Origin: Sphingomonas naasensis
GTDB taxonomy: Bacteria > Pseudomonadota > Alphaproteobacteria > Sphingomonadales > Sphingomonadaceae
NCBI RefSeq assembly: GCF_004792695.1
Contig: NZ_SRXU01000005.1
Coordinates: 124,001 to 188,000 of the forward strand
Reading direction: 5' to 3'
Length of the DNA stretch: 64,000 nucleotides
The translations under genes and the position numbers were made by a program. How positions within the stretch are numbered: position 1 is the stretch's first letter; the number at the start of each line of letters is the position of its first letter. The notes beneath the pieces were generated by a model, which searched no databases, was not told the DNA's origin, and saw only the letters and a program-made list of their open reading frames with translations. Positions 44,642-53,777 of the stretch are shown here, in pieces.

Positions 44642-44716
44642 GCTCCTGCGAAAGCACGAGCCCGGCGTTACAAACGAGTCGTGTGCCGCCCTGGGCTCCT
44701 GCTTTCGCAGGAGCCC
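44642..44716. repeat. Inverted hairpin repeat pair between the A2M and pbpC genes
   Basis: Arm one (44642-44663) starts GCTCCTGCGAAAGCA; arm two (44693-44716) is GGGCTCCTGC-TTTC-GCAGGAGCCC, a 10-bp hairpin on its own. The arms are inverted copies of each other with one mismatch. I recognise this as a REP-like element seen in sphingomonad intergenic regions. It may also weaken transcription into pbpC. Confidence 0.7.
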
Positions 44717-44728
44717 GGAGCTAGTTTT

Positions 44729-46960
44729 ATGGGCTTGTTGGCGAAGCTCGCCGATCTGGCAGGCAGGATCGACCGTTTCCCCGAAGCGCTCGCCGCATGG
44801 GTGCGCGGCCAGCGCGTCGCCTTTCGCGAACGCGGCTGGCGTGGGGTGTTCACGCCGATGCGCGTCGTGCTCACCGTGGCGGCGTTGCTCATCGGCACGT
44901 TCGTCACGCTCGCCTGGATCACCCGCCCGCCGCCGCTGCCGGGCTATGCGAAGGTGGTCGCCGACTGGCGCCCGTCCGAGGCGTGGCTCTACGACCGCAA
45001 CGGCAAGCTGATCGACAGCAGCCGGATCGACTATCAGGCCCGCCGCCTCGCCTGGGTGCGGCTCGCCGATGTCTCGCAGGTGACCCGCGACACGCTCGTC
45101 GCCGCCGAGGACCGGCGCTTCCGCGCGCATCACGGCGTCGACTGGTGGGCGCTCGCCGGCGCGCTGCGCGCCCGCATCGAAGGCAAGCGCGCGCGCGGCG
45201 CCTCGACCCTGTCGATGCAGGTCGCCGCCTATCTCGCCCCCGAACTCGCCGCGCCGGGGCATCGCGGGACATGGGACAAGCTGCGCCAGATGCGCGCCGC
45301 GCGCGCGCTCGAGGCCGAATGGAGCAAGGACGAGATTCTCGAAGCCTATCTCAACCTCGCCGGCTTCCGCGGCGAGGCGGAGGGGATCGGCGCCGCGGCG
45401 CTCGGCCTGTTCGGCAAAACGCCGGCGACGCTGACCCGCGACGACGCGCTGCTGCTCGCGGCGTTGCTTCCCAATCCCGGCGCTGGCGCCACCGAAGTCG
45501 CGCGCCGCGCCTGCGCGCTCGGCCATGACGCGGATTGCGGACGCTTCGCCGCCGCCGCCGCGTCGATGCTCGGCCCGGCACGCAGCCTCGCGCTCGATCC
45601 CGGGCTGGCACCGCACCTCGCCGCACGGCTGCTGACCGAGCCGGGGGCGCGGATCACCTCCACGCTCGACGCACGCATCCAGGCCGCGGCGATCGCCGCG
45701 CTGCGCCGCCAGCTGCAAGGGCTGGGCGGCACCCGCGCACGCGACGGGGCGGTGGTGGTGGTCGACAATGCCAGCGGCGAGGTCCGCGCCTATGTCGGCG
45801 GGATCGGCGGCGAGAGCACCGCGCCCGCGGTCGACGGCGCCGCCGCCTATCGGCAGGCGGGATCGACGCTCAAGCCGTTCCTCTACGCGCAGGCAATCGA
45901 GAAAGGCTATCTCACCGCTGCGTCGATCCTCGACGATTCGCCGGTCCAGCTCGACACCGCCTCGGGGCTCTATGTTCCCCAGAATTACGACAAGGCATTC
46001 AAGGGACCGGTGTCGGCGCGGATCGCGCTGGCGGGCTCGCTCAACGTCCCCGCGGTGCGCACCTTGCTGCTCACCGGAGTCGACGCGTTCCGCGACCGGC
46101 TGTGGGACACCGGCTATCGCGGGCTGACCGAGGACGGCCAATATTATGGCTATTCGCTCGCGCTGGGATCGGCCGAAGTGACTTTGCTCGAGCAGGTCGC
46201 CGCCTATCGCAGCCTCGCGCTCGGCGGCCGCTGGTCGCCGCTGCGGCTGACCGCCACGGCGCCGCGCGCGCCGCTCCGCGCGGTCGTCTCGCCCGAGGCG
46301 GCGTGGATCGTCGCCGACATCCTTGCCGATCCCAATGCCCGCGCCGGCACCTTCGGCGTCGATTCGGCGCTACGCCTGCCCTTCTGGGCGGCGGCCAAGA
46401 CGGGCACCTCGAAGGCGATGCGCGACAATTGGTGCATCGGGTTCAGCGACCGCTTCACCGTCGGCGTCTGGGTCGGCAATCTCGAGGGCGATCCGATGCG
46501 CGCGGTCTCGGGGACCAGCGGCGCCGCGCCGGTGTGGCGCGACGTCATGATGGCATTGCACGCCGGCGCGCCTGGCCGCGCCGCGCCGGCGCCCGCGGGG
46601 ATCGAGCCGCGCGCGATCCGCTTCGCCGCGGGGATCGAGCAGCCGCGGCGCGAGTATTTCCTCAAAGGCACCGCGCTGGGCGAGGTGGCGAGCGCGCCGG
46701 CGGCGGCGCGGCGGCCGCGGATCGTCAATCCGGTGGCGGGCAGCGTCTATGCGCTCGATCCGGACATCCCGATCGATCGTCAGCGGCTGGCGGTGGCGGT
46801 GAGCGGCGAAGTGACCGGCCATCGGCTGTGGCTCGATCGGCAGGATCTGGGCAGCGCCGACGCCCGCCCGCTGCTGCTCCCGCAGCGCGGCCAGCACCGG
46901 CTGCGGCTGGTCGATCTCAGCGGCCGGGTGGTCGACCAGATCCTCTTCACGGTCCGCTGA
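44729..46960 (+). CDS. pbpC: Penicillin-binding protein 1C
   Basis: 743 residues. An N-terminal helix (VVLTVAALLIGTFVTLAW) anchors it; the GT51 domain has AAEDRRFRAHHGVDW and RGASTLSMQVA. The transpeptidase domain has SxxK in QAGSTLKPF, SxN in LAGSLNVPAV and KTG in AAKTGTSKAMRDNWCIGF; a C-terminal BiPBP_C-like domain follows (RPRIVNPVAGSVYALDPDIP). PbpC polymerises and cross-links peptidoglycan and is thought to repair wall damaged at sites trapped by A2M. The frame is open to 44681, but ATG 44729 gives a normal N-terminus and lies just beyond the hairpin repeat. Operon with the A2M gene, 114-base gap. Confidence 0.95.
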   Translation: MGLLAKLADLAGRIDRFPEALAAWVRGQRVAFRERGWRGVFTPMRVVLTVAALLIGTFVTLAWITRPPPLPGYAKVVADWRPSEAWLYDRNGKLIDSSRIDYQARRLAWVRLADVSQVTRDTLVAAEDRRFRAHHGVDWWALAGALRARIEGKRARGASTLSMQVAAYLAPELAAPGHRGTWDKLRQMRAARALEAEWSKDEILEAYLNLAGFRGEAEGIGAAALGLFGKTPATLTRDDALLLAALLPNPGAGATEVARRACALGHDADCGRFAAAAASMLGPARSLALDPGLAPHLAARLLTEPGARITSTLDARIQAAAIAALRRQLQGLGGTRARDGAVVVVDNASGEVRAYVGGIGGESTAPAVDGAAAYRQAGSTLKPFLYAQAIEKGYLTAASILDDSPVQLDTASGLYVPQNYDKAFKGPVSARIALAGSLNVPAVRTLLLTGVDAFRDRLWDTGYRGLTEDGQYYGYSLALGSAEVTLLEQVAAYRSLALGGRWSPLRLTATAPRAPLRAVVSPEAAWIVADILADPNARAGTFGVDSALRLPFWAAAKTGTSKAMRDNWCIGFSDRFTVGVWVGNLEGDPMRAVSGTSGAAPVWRDVMMALHAGAPGRAAPAPAGIEPRAIRFAAGIEQPRREYFLKGTALGEVASAPAAARRPRIVNPVAGSVYALDPDIPIDRQRLAVAVSGEVTGHRLWLDRQDLGSADARPLLLPQRGQHRLRLVDLSGRVVDQILFTVR

Positions 46961-47080
46961 AGATTCGAGTTCGCTACGGGAGCGAAATGCTTCCGCGCGC
47001 GTTGAACCGCGCGGTCCTACCCCTTTCGGGACCGTGCCCCAGGGCACCGGCCGCGCTGCCGCAATCGGCGCGGCCGAACC

Positions 47081-47103
47081 CCGGGGCGCCGGCGACGCCC
47101 CGG
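47081..47103. terminator. Convergent GC-rich hairpin between pbpC and the RcnB-like gene
   Basis: CCGGGGCG pairs perfectly with CGCCCCGG over a seven-base loop, in the gap between two convergent genes. No U-tract is visible. Role as a bidirectional terminator is inferred from position. Confidence 0.4.
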
Positions 47104-47123
47104 AGCCGGCTGATTCGCCGTGC

Positions 47124-47645
47124 TTACCAGTAGAAGCCGGGGATCACGCGAACGACCGTGCCGCGGCGCGTGTCGATCAGCAGCACGTCGTCATAGTGGC
47201 GGACCCAGCGCTGGTAGCGGCCCACCGGCGGCAGGCGATAGCGCCACGGATCGCTGATCACATAGCGCGTGCCCCAATAGCTCGGCGCGATCCGCACGCC
47301 GGCGCGGAAGCGGGTATAGCCGAACGGGGCGCGCCAATTGCCGCGGGCATAGACACCGCGATTGCGGCCGCGCCATTCGCGCCAGTCATTGTCGCCCCAG
47401 CGGCGATTGCGATCCTGCAGATCCTCGCGATATTCGCGATGCGCCTCGCGCAGATCGCGGCGTTCGTCGCGGACATCGCTGCGATCGCCGCGCCGCTGGG
47501 CGTCGCGCAGCTCGCGGCGTTCCTCGCGGATGTCCTGACGGTCGCGGCGCAGCTCGCGATTCGACTGGGCGCTCGCCGCGGTCGGCAATGCCACCGCGGG
47601 CATCGCGACGGCGGCCAGCAGGGCTGCGGTGATGATCTTCCTCAC
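47124..47645 (-). CDS. RcnB-like periplasmic protein
   Basis: 173 residues with a signal peptide (KIITAALLAAVAMPAVALPTAASA). The first mature part is a highly charged Arg/Asp/Glu helix (NRELRRDRQDIREERRELRD, REAHREYREDLQDRNRR). The C-terminal part carries the RcnB family pattern with YTRFRAGVRIAPSYWGTRYV, GRYQRWVRHYDDVLLIDTRR and GTVVRVIPGFYW. RcnB tunes nickel/cobalt homeostasis in E. coli; many alphaproteobacterial relatives have unknown roles. GTG 47645 is chosen for the GGAGGA site six bases upstream and the resulting signal peptide. A single gene, with bamE upstream on the same strand. Confidence 0.85.
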   Translation of the reverse strand: MRKIITAALLAAVAMPAVALPTAASAQSNRELRRDRQDIREERRELRDAQRRGDRSDVRDERRDLREAHREYREDLQDRNRRWGDNDWREWRGRNRGVYARGNWRAPFGYTRFRAGVRIAPSYWGTRYVISDPWRYRLPPVGRYQRWVRHYDDVLLIDTRRGTVVRVIPGFYW

Positions 47646-47751
47646 TGGATTCCTCCAAACTCTCCCGACCGGCAATTTCCGGCGTGGGCAGAAATTGGAG
47701 CAACGCCGCTGAACCGACTGAAAACGCAGTCGTCAGCTCTCAGAAAGGTCG

Positions 47752-48231
47752 TTACTGACCCGAACCGCCGGGCGCGCCCGCGCCGCCGGTGCCGGGGGCG
47801 CCGACCGTGCCGATATTGCCGAACAGATCGTCGAAGAAGCTGCGCTTGCGGCCGAGCGTCGGCGTCTTCTTGCCGTAGGGATCGACCGAGGCGATCATTT
47901 CCTTGCCCATCTTGTCGACCGCGGTGACGTTGCCGCTCGCGTCGAAGCGGACGCGGATCGTGGTCTGCTCGCGGACCTTGGGATCGCTATAGCCGAAATT
48001 GCGGCTGTCGCGGGAGACGTAGTACCATTCGCCCTGGTTGAATTGGCTGGTCAGCGTCGGGCGGCCGAGCGTCTGGAGGACCGATTCGCGCGTGTCGACG
48101 CCGGGCTGGACCGAATCGACCAGTTCCTTGTCGATCACATAGCCCTGGTGCGTCTTCATCGGCGCACAGGCAGTGCTGCCCAAGGCGACGAGGAGCGCGG
48201 CACAACCGGCCAGACGAACGGGGAAGGGCAT
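47752..48231 (-). CDS. bamE: Outer membrane protein assembly lipoprotein BamE
   Basis: 159 residues. A lipoprotein signal ends GSTACAPMK (lipidation Cys). BamE/SmpA core: HQGYVIDKELVDSVQPGVDT, SVLQTLGRPTLTSQFNQGEWYYVSR and EQTTIRVRFDASGNVTAVD. BamE assists BamA-BamD in inserting beta-barrel proteins into the outer membrane. The C-terminal tail is Gly/Pro-rich (GTGGAGAPGGSG) and typical of sphingomonad versions. ATG 48231 has GGAG six bases upstream. It is divergent from the ubiquinol-cytochrome c chaperone gene. No other Bam component is in the window. Confidence 0.93.
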   Translation of the reverse strand: MPFPVRLAGCAALLVALGSTACAPMKTHQGYVIDKELVDSVQPGVDTRESVLQTLGRPTLTSQFNQGEWYYVSRDSRNFGYSDPKVREQTTIRVRFDASGNVTAVDKMGKEMIASVDPYGKKTPTLGRKRSFFDDLFGNIGTVGAPGTGGAGAPGGSGQ

Positions 48232-48351
48232 CGAAATCTCCAGGCCAACGCAAGCAGGGCGCGCATTGCATCGCACGCCATTCGCCTCAATATGCGGCAA
48301 AATGCGGCCAAACAAGGTCGCGCCCCCGCTTTCACACGGACGAAGACCAAG

Positions 48352-48864
48352 ATGGGACTGCTCAAGCGCCTGTTCGGCGCCCCCGACCGCGGCACCGCGC
48401 CGCAGCTCTATGCGGCGATCATCGCGCTCGGCCGCGCCCCCCATTGGTATGCCGAGGGCGAGGTTCCCGACACGATCGACGGCCGGTTCGACATGATCGC
48501 CGCGATCCTCGCGCTGGTGCTGCTGCGGCTCGAGGGCGCGCCCGAGGCGAGCGCGCCGAGCGCGGCGCTCGCCGAATGCTTCATCGACGACATGGACGGC
48601 CAGCTGCGCGAGATCGGCATCGGCGACATCGTCGTCGGCAAGCATATGGGCCGGATGATGGGCATGGTCGGCGGCCGGCTCGGCGCCTATCGCACCGGCC
48701 TTGCCGAAGGCAGCCTTGGCCCGGCGCTGGTCCGCAACCTCTATCGCGGCGCCCCGCCGGCCGAGGCCGCGCTGGCGCATGTCGAGGCCGGGCTTCTCGC
48801 GCTGCGCGACCGGCTCGCGGCGATGCCGACCGCGACGATCCTCGCCGGGGAGCTGCCGCGATGA
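48352..48864 (+). CDS. Ubiquinol-cytochrome c chaperone family protein
   Basis: 170 residues, no signal peptide. The sequence matches the CBP3/UQCC1-like alphaproteobacterial family: MGLLKRLFGAP, PQLYAAIIALGRAPHWY, FDMIAAILALVLLRLE, LAECFIDDMDGQLREIGIGD and VGKHMGRMMGMVGGRLGAY. In mitochondria the homologue helps translate and assemble cytochrome b. ATG 48352 is chosen because the conserved protein starts there; the open frame reaches further upstream. Its stop overlaps the start of the YceD-type gene by four bases (ATGA), the usual gene pair in this group. Confidence 0.9.
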   Translation: MGLLKRLFGAPDRGTAPQLYAAIIALGRAPHWYAEGEVPDTIDGRFDMIAAILALVLLRLEGAPEASAPSAALAECFIDDMDGQLREIGIGDIVVGKHMGRMMGMVGGRLGAYRTGLAEGSLGPALVRNLYRGAPPAEAALAHVEAGLLALRDRLAAMPTATILAGELPR

Positions 48865-49394
48865 GCCCCGAATTCGCCCGCCCGCACCGGCTCGACCAGA
48901 TCGGCGCCGCCGAGACCGCGATCGACATCGCGGCGACCGCCGAGGAGCGCGCGGCGCTGGCCCGCCGCTTCGATCTCGTCGCGATCGACGCGCTGACGGC
49001 GCTCTTCGCGCTGCGCCGCGACGCCGCCGGCGTGCAGGCGCGCGGGCATCTCTCGGCGGCGGTCACCCAATCCTGCGGCGTCACCGGCGATCCGCTGCCC
49101 GCGACGATCGAGGAGGATTTCGCGATCCGCTTCCTGCCCGAGCCGGGCGAGGACGAGAGCCACGACGAAGTCGAGCTCGCCGAGGAGGATCTCGACACCG
49201 TCTTCTACACCGGCAGCGCGCTCGATCTGGGCGAGGCCGCGGCCGAGACGCTCGCGCTCGCGCTCGACCCCTTCCCGCGCAGCCCCGGCGCTGCGGCGGC
49301 GCTGCGCGAGGCGGGGGTGATCAGCGAGGACGACGCGGCCGCGGCGCCGCTCAGCCCGCTGGCGGCGGCGCTCAAGGCCAAGCTGGGCAAATAG
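48861..49394 (+). CDS. YceD / DUF177 domain protein
   Basis: 177 residues. DUF177 landmarks are AVTQSCGVTGDPLPATIEEDFAIRF, in which the first half resembles the conserved C-V/I-T segment, and DLGEAAAETLALALDPFPRSPG. Such proteins are linked to 23S rRNA accumulation in plants and are often encoded with rpmF. No rpmF follows here: the next 283 bases hold repeats. The start ATG lies within the previous stop (ATGA). The C-terminus LSPLAAALKAKLGK is typical of this family. Confidence 0.88.
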   Translation: MSPEFARPHRLDQIGAAETAIDIAATAEERAALARRFDLVAIDALTALFALRRDAAGVQARGHLSAAVTQSCGVTGDPLPATIEEDFAIRFLPEPGEDESHDEVELAEEDLDTVFYTGSALDLGEAAAETLALALDPFPRSPGAAAALREAGVISEDDAAAAPLSPLAAALKAKLGK

Positions 49395-49396
49395 CC

Positions 49397-49586
49397 GGCG
49401 TAGGAAATGCCGCACGAGTCGGCGTAGGATTTCGCGGGTCTAGAGTCGCAAGAGTCGCGGTAGAACGACTCTCGCGTTGCGCGGGTTGGAAATATTCTTG
49501 CGCGGACAGGTAGGAAATCGACGCTGTCAAAGAGCGCGGCCACGGCGGAGCCGGGCCGGCGCCGAGGGCAGCATGCGAAATCCTAC
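49397..49586. repeat. Cluster of GTAGGATTTCGC-type repeats
   Basis: Three direct copies of a TAGGAAAT / TAGGATTT unit at 49397-49413, 49421-49437 and 49509-49524, and one inverted copy at 49575-49586. GTAGGATTTCGC (49424-49435) is exactly complementary to GCGAAATCCTAC (49575-49586). Between them AGAGTCG (49451-49457) pairs with CGACTCT (49466-49472). No protein gene is seen in the 283-base gap. It looks like a small non-coding dispersed repeat. Confidence 0.55.
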
Positions 49587-49616
49587 ATTGCAAGCGCGGG
49601 CGGACTGGCGGGGATT

Positions 49617-49692
49617 GGCGATCATCCGCCGCTGCTGCAGGCCGCGCCTCGCGCGCGGAATGTCCGACTTCGGGTGGTTAGCCGCCATTCGG
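49617..49692. repeat. Diverged repeat R2 at the 3' end of a small membrane gene
   Basis: GGTGGTTAGCCGCCATTCGG (49673-49692) matches the end of repeat R1 at 18 of 20 bases, and the inner GC-rich part (GGCCGCGCCTCGCGCGCGGA) resembles the R1 interior. It includes the stop codon of the gene at 49678. Confidence 0.5.
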
Positions 49693-49986
49693 GCCTTGGC
49701 GTGTTCGCAGATAGCGAACTGTCAGGCAGCTGACCACGAGCGTGAACGGTAAGGCGGCCCCAATGAGAATCAGTAGGCCAAATAGCATTCCAAAAGGCGG
49801 GGGATCGTCAGGAGCGAAATTATAGACGAAATCGTAGATTGCCCATGTAAACAGCAACCCCGGCGTCGATAAAACGCCGCCTACAACGGCGAGGAAGGAA
49901 GACTTTACCAGCCGGTATATGGTTGCGGCTGCAATCAGGGCCGCCATCAAAACTATTAAAGCAAACGGAGCGAACCCGAAGTCCAT
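49678..49986 (-). CDS. Small membrane protein of unknown function
   Basis: 102 residues with two to three hydrophobic helices (FGFAPFALIVLMAALIAAATIY, FLAVVGGVLSTPGLLFTWAIY, FGLLILIGAALPFTLVVSCL). Not recognised. GC content is visibly lower than in the surrounding genes, with codons such as TTA, AAA and ATA. It ends in PNGG, the same last residues as the upstream small gene, because the two share a repeat that includes the stop codon. This may be a horizontally acquired or cassette-like gene. It has an ordinary ATG but no obvious ribosome binding site. Confidence 0.6.
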   Translation of the reverse strand: MDFGFAPFALIVLMAALIAAATIYRLVKSSFLAVVGGVLSTPGLLFTWAIYDFVYNFAPDDPPPFGMLFGLLILIGAALPFTLVVSCLTVRYLRTRQGPNGG

Positions 49987-50010
49987 TCGATAAGCTTAAC
50001 ACAGCAAATG

Positions 50011-50100
50011 GCGTCCGCAACCGGAGCGTTAGCGGTCCGGCAGCTTTCGGCCGCTTCGCCGCGCGCGAACGACGGAGATTGGTGGTTAGCCGCCGTTTGG
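50011..50100. repeat. Diverged repeat R1 between the two small membrane genes
   Basis: About 90 bp. Its left part CGTCCGCAA and following bases match repeat R3 (50544 onward) at 19 of the first 24 bases, and its right end matches R2 at 18 of 20. It fills almost the entire gap between the two small genes and includes the stop codon of the upstream one. Confidence 0.5.
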
Positions 50101-50517
50101 TTTGTGCGTAGCGCGAGCAGCGGCTGCAACAAACGCGCCCAAGTGAACAACCAAGGCAAGTAACAGGTAGCCGGTCGCGGCCAACAGAGTGAAATCTGTC
50201 ATCATGCTGTCTGGCAGCAAGCCGGTTTCCCGCAAGTAGACCGATGATCCAACCCTGACCACCGCGATCGCGGCGGGAATAAATAAGAGGTGCGGGAGCC
50301 ATCGCCACCGTGGGTCGACCCGCCTCTCCATCATCCAGATCAGGGCCGACGAAGATATCGGTATAAAGGACGCTGCAAGCCACGCGGCGATTGCCGACGC
50401 GGTTACTTTTTCAGCGACATCGTACGCGACTGCCAGTGAACTGAGCGTGGCATCAGCGGTAAGCAGGGTAATTCCCGCCACCGCAATTCCATATGCAACA
50501 AGTCCTCGGCGCTTCAT
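50086..50517 (-). CDS. Small polytopic membrane protein of unknown function
   Basis: 143 residues from ATG 50517. Three or four hydrophobic helices are visible (LVAYGIAVAGITLLTADATL, AIAAWLAASFIPISSSALIW, WLPHLLFIPAAIAVVRVG, FTLLAATGYLLLALVVHLGAF). Family not recognised. Like its downstream neighbour it is lower in GC than the rest, and it ends KPNGG within repeat R1. The frame is open to 50631, but those codons lie in repeat R3 and look non-coding. Possibly a cassette-like or transferred gene. Confidence 0.6.
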   Translation of the reverse strand: MKRRGLVAYGIAVAGITLLTADATLSSLAVAYDVAEKVTASAIAAWLAASFIPISSSALIWMMERRVDPRWRWLPHLLFIPAAIAVVRVGSSVYLRETGLLPDSMMTDFTLLAATGYLLLALVVHLGAFVAAAARATHKPNGG

Positions 50518-50543
50518 CGCAGCAGCATCGTCGTCTATGCGAC

Positions 50544-50579
50544 CGTCCGCAAGTCGGGCGGTAGCGGACGCCCGCTGCC
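50544..50579. repeat. Partial repeat R3 upstream of the small membrane gene
   Basis: CGTCCGCAAGTCGGGCGGTAGCGG corresponds to the left part of R1 (19 of 24 bases). Together R3, R1 and R2 border both small genes in the same orientation. Confidence 0.45.
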
Positions 50580-50620
50580 AGCGCGCTGCTATCCCGCTCA
50601 ACCTGGCTTGCGGCGCCGTG

Positions 50621-50646
50621 GACCCCGGCACAAGGCCGGGGTGACG
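50621..50646. repeat. CCCCGGC-ACAAG-GCCGGGG hairpin element
   Basis: A seven-base perfect stem with a five-base loop (50623-50641), flanked by GA and TGACG. I recognise this as a dispersed intergenic hairpin of sphingomonads. It lies between convergently or tail-to-head arranged genes, just beyond the TetR gene stop, so it could also terminate transcription. Confidence 0.5.
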
Positions 50647-50680
50647 AAGGAAAGGCCCACGGCAAGCGGCTGCGGGCAGC

Positions 50681-51334
50681 CTAGTCCGGCTCCACCCCGA
50701 TCCCGCGCGCGAGCATCGTCGCCACCGTCTCGGCGATCGCTTCGGGGGCGACGTCTTCCTGCCAGACGCTGTAACGCAGGCCGAGGAACACGTTCATCCC
50801 CATGATCGCCCAAGCATGGACCTCGCTGACATCGTCGCGCACCTCGCCGCGATCGGCGGCGGCGCGCAGGCGCTTCGCGATGCGATCGGCGGTGGTGGCA
50901 TAGTGCATGCGGAAACTCTCGGGATCGACGAACTCGGCCTCGTCGATGATCCGGTAGATCTCCTTGTGGGTGCGCGCGAAGCGGATGAAGGCCAATAAAG
51001 CCGCCTTCTCGGCCGCGATCTGGCCGGGCGCGTCCTTGAGCGCGGGCGCGACATGCTCGCGCACCTGCTCCGACATGTCGCGCACCAGCGCGCGGAACAC
51101 ATCGTCCTTCGAATCGAAATAGGTGTAGAAGCTGCCCAGCGCGACGCCCGCCCGCCGGGTGATCCCGCTGATCGAGCCTTCGTGGAAACCCTTCTCGCCG
51201 AACTCGACCGCGGCGGCATCGAGGATCGCGCGCAGCGTCTTGCGGCCGCGCGCGGTGCGCGGCTCCTTGCCGGCGCTCGCCGCATCGCCGTCCAGTCTCT
51301 GAGGTGTGGCGTCCGCGCCACTGCCGCCTGGCAT
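50681..51334 (-). CDS. TetR/AcrR-family transcriptional regulator
   Basis: 217 residues. The N-terminal helix-turn-helix is clear: LRAILDAAAVEFGEKGFHEGSISGITRRAGVALGSFYTYFDSKDDVFRALV in sequence blocks, with TRRAGVALGSFYTYF as the recognition region. The C-terminal all-helical ligand domain includes RFARTHKEIYRIIDEAEFVD and YATTADRIAKRLRAAADRG, resembling TetR_C regulators of lipid or aromatic metabolism. It is divergent from a TonB-dependent receptor gene with 110 bases between starts and an inverted repeat there, so it probably represses that operon and itself. The ligand is unknown. Confidence 0.9.
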   Translation of the reverse strand: MPGGSGADATPQRLDGDAASAGKEPRTARGRKTLRAILDAAAVEFGEKGFHEGSISGITRRAGVALGSFYTYFDSKDDVFRALVRDMSEQVREHVAPALKDAPGQIAAEKAALLAFIRFARTHKEIYRIIDEAEFVDPESFRMHYATTADRIAKRLRAAADRGEVRDDVSEVHAWAIMGMNVFLGLRYSVWQEDVAPEAIAETVATMLARGIGVEPD

Positions 51335-51359
51335 AGCCTCTCCCCCCCTTCTTCCAAGT

Positions 51360-51380
51360 TGAAACCCGGTTCAGGTTTCA
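51360..51380. promoter_or_regulatory. Candidate TetR operator TGAAACC-N7-GGTTTCA
   Basis: A perfect 7-bp inverted repeat separated by seven bases, in the 110-base gap between the TetR gene and the receptor gene. A GGTTCA direct-repeat half-site lies inside the spacer. TATAGC at 51383-51388 could be the -10 of the receptor promoter, which would place the operator over the -35 region. Confidence 0.6.
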
Positions 51381-51444
51381 GTATAGCCTGTTTCGACAGC
51401 TTACAACCCGCACGAGACCGGGTCGAATTCTGGGGAGGAAAACC

Positions 51445-53700
<2,256 letters not shown>

Positions 53701-53726
53701 TCCGGCGATCCTGCCCAACGTCCTTC

Positions 53727-53758
53727 GCGAGCCGGGTGTCCGATGACATCCGGCTCGC
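53727..53758 (+). terminator. Strong hairpin between receptor and permease genes
   Basis: GCGAGCCGGGTGTC pairs with GACATCCGGCTCGC (14 bp with one G-T pair) over a CGAT tetraloop, 26 bases after the receptor stop, followed by TTGCTTC. It is likely a partial terminator or a 3'-end stabiliser giving more receptor than permease. Confidence 0.7.
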
Positions 53759-53777
53759 TTGCTTCGAAGGAGCCCCG

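Noticed and set aside
38783..46141. A 2452-codon open frame on the minus strand antisense to the A2M and pbpC genes
   Set aside because: It is a product of GC-rich third positions; it is Arg/Gly/Ala-rich with no domains, while the plus strand encodes clear A2M and PbpC motifs.
49397..49586. A CRISPR array
   Set aside because: Copies are irregularly spaced, one is inverted and the unit is only 12-17 bases; no cas genes.
49987..50100. An integron attC site between the two small genes (GGCTAAC near a stop and GTTAAGC before the next start)
   Set aside because: The outer cores are only loosely matching, the inner L boxes do not pair, and no integrase gene is visible. Kept only as part of the repeat-cassette hypothesis.
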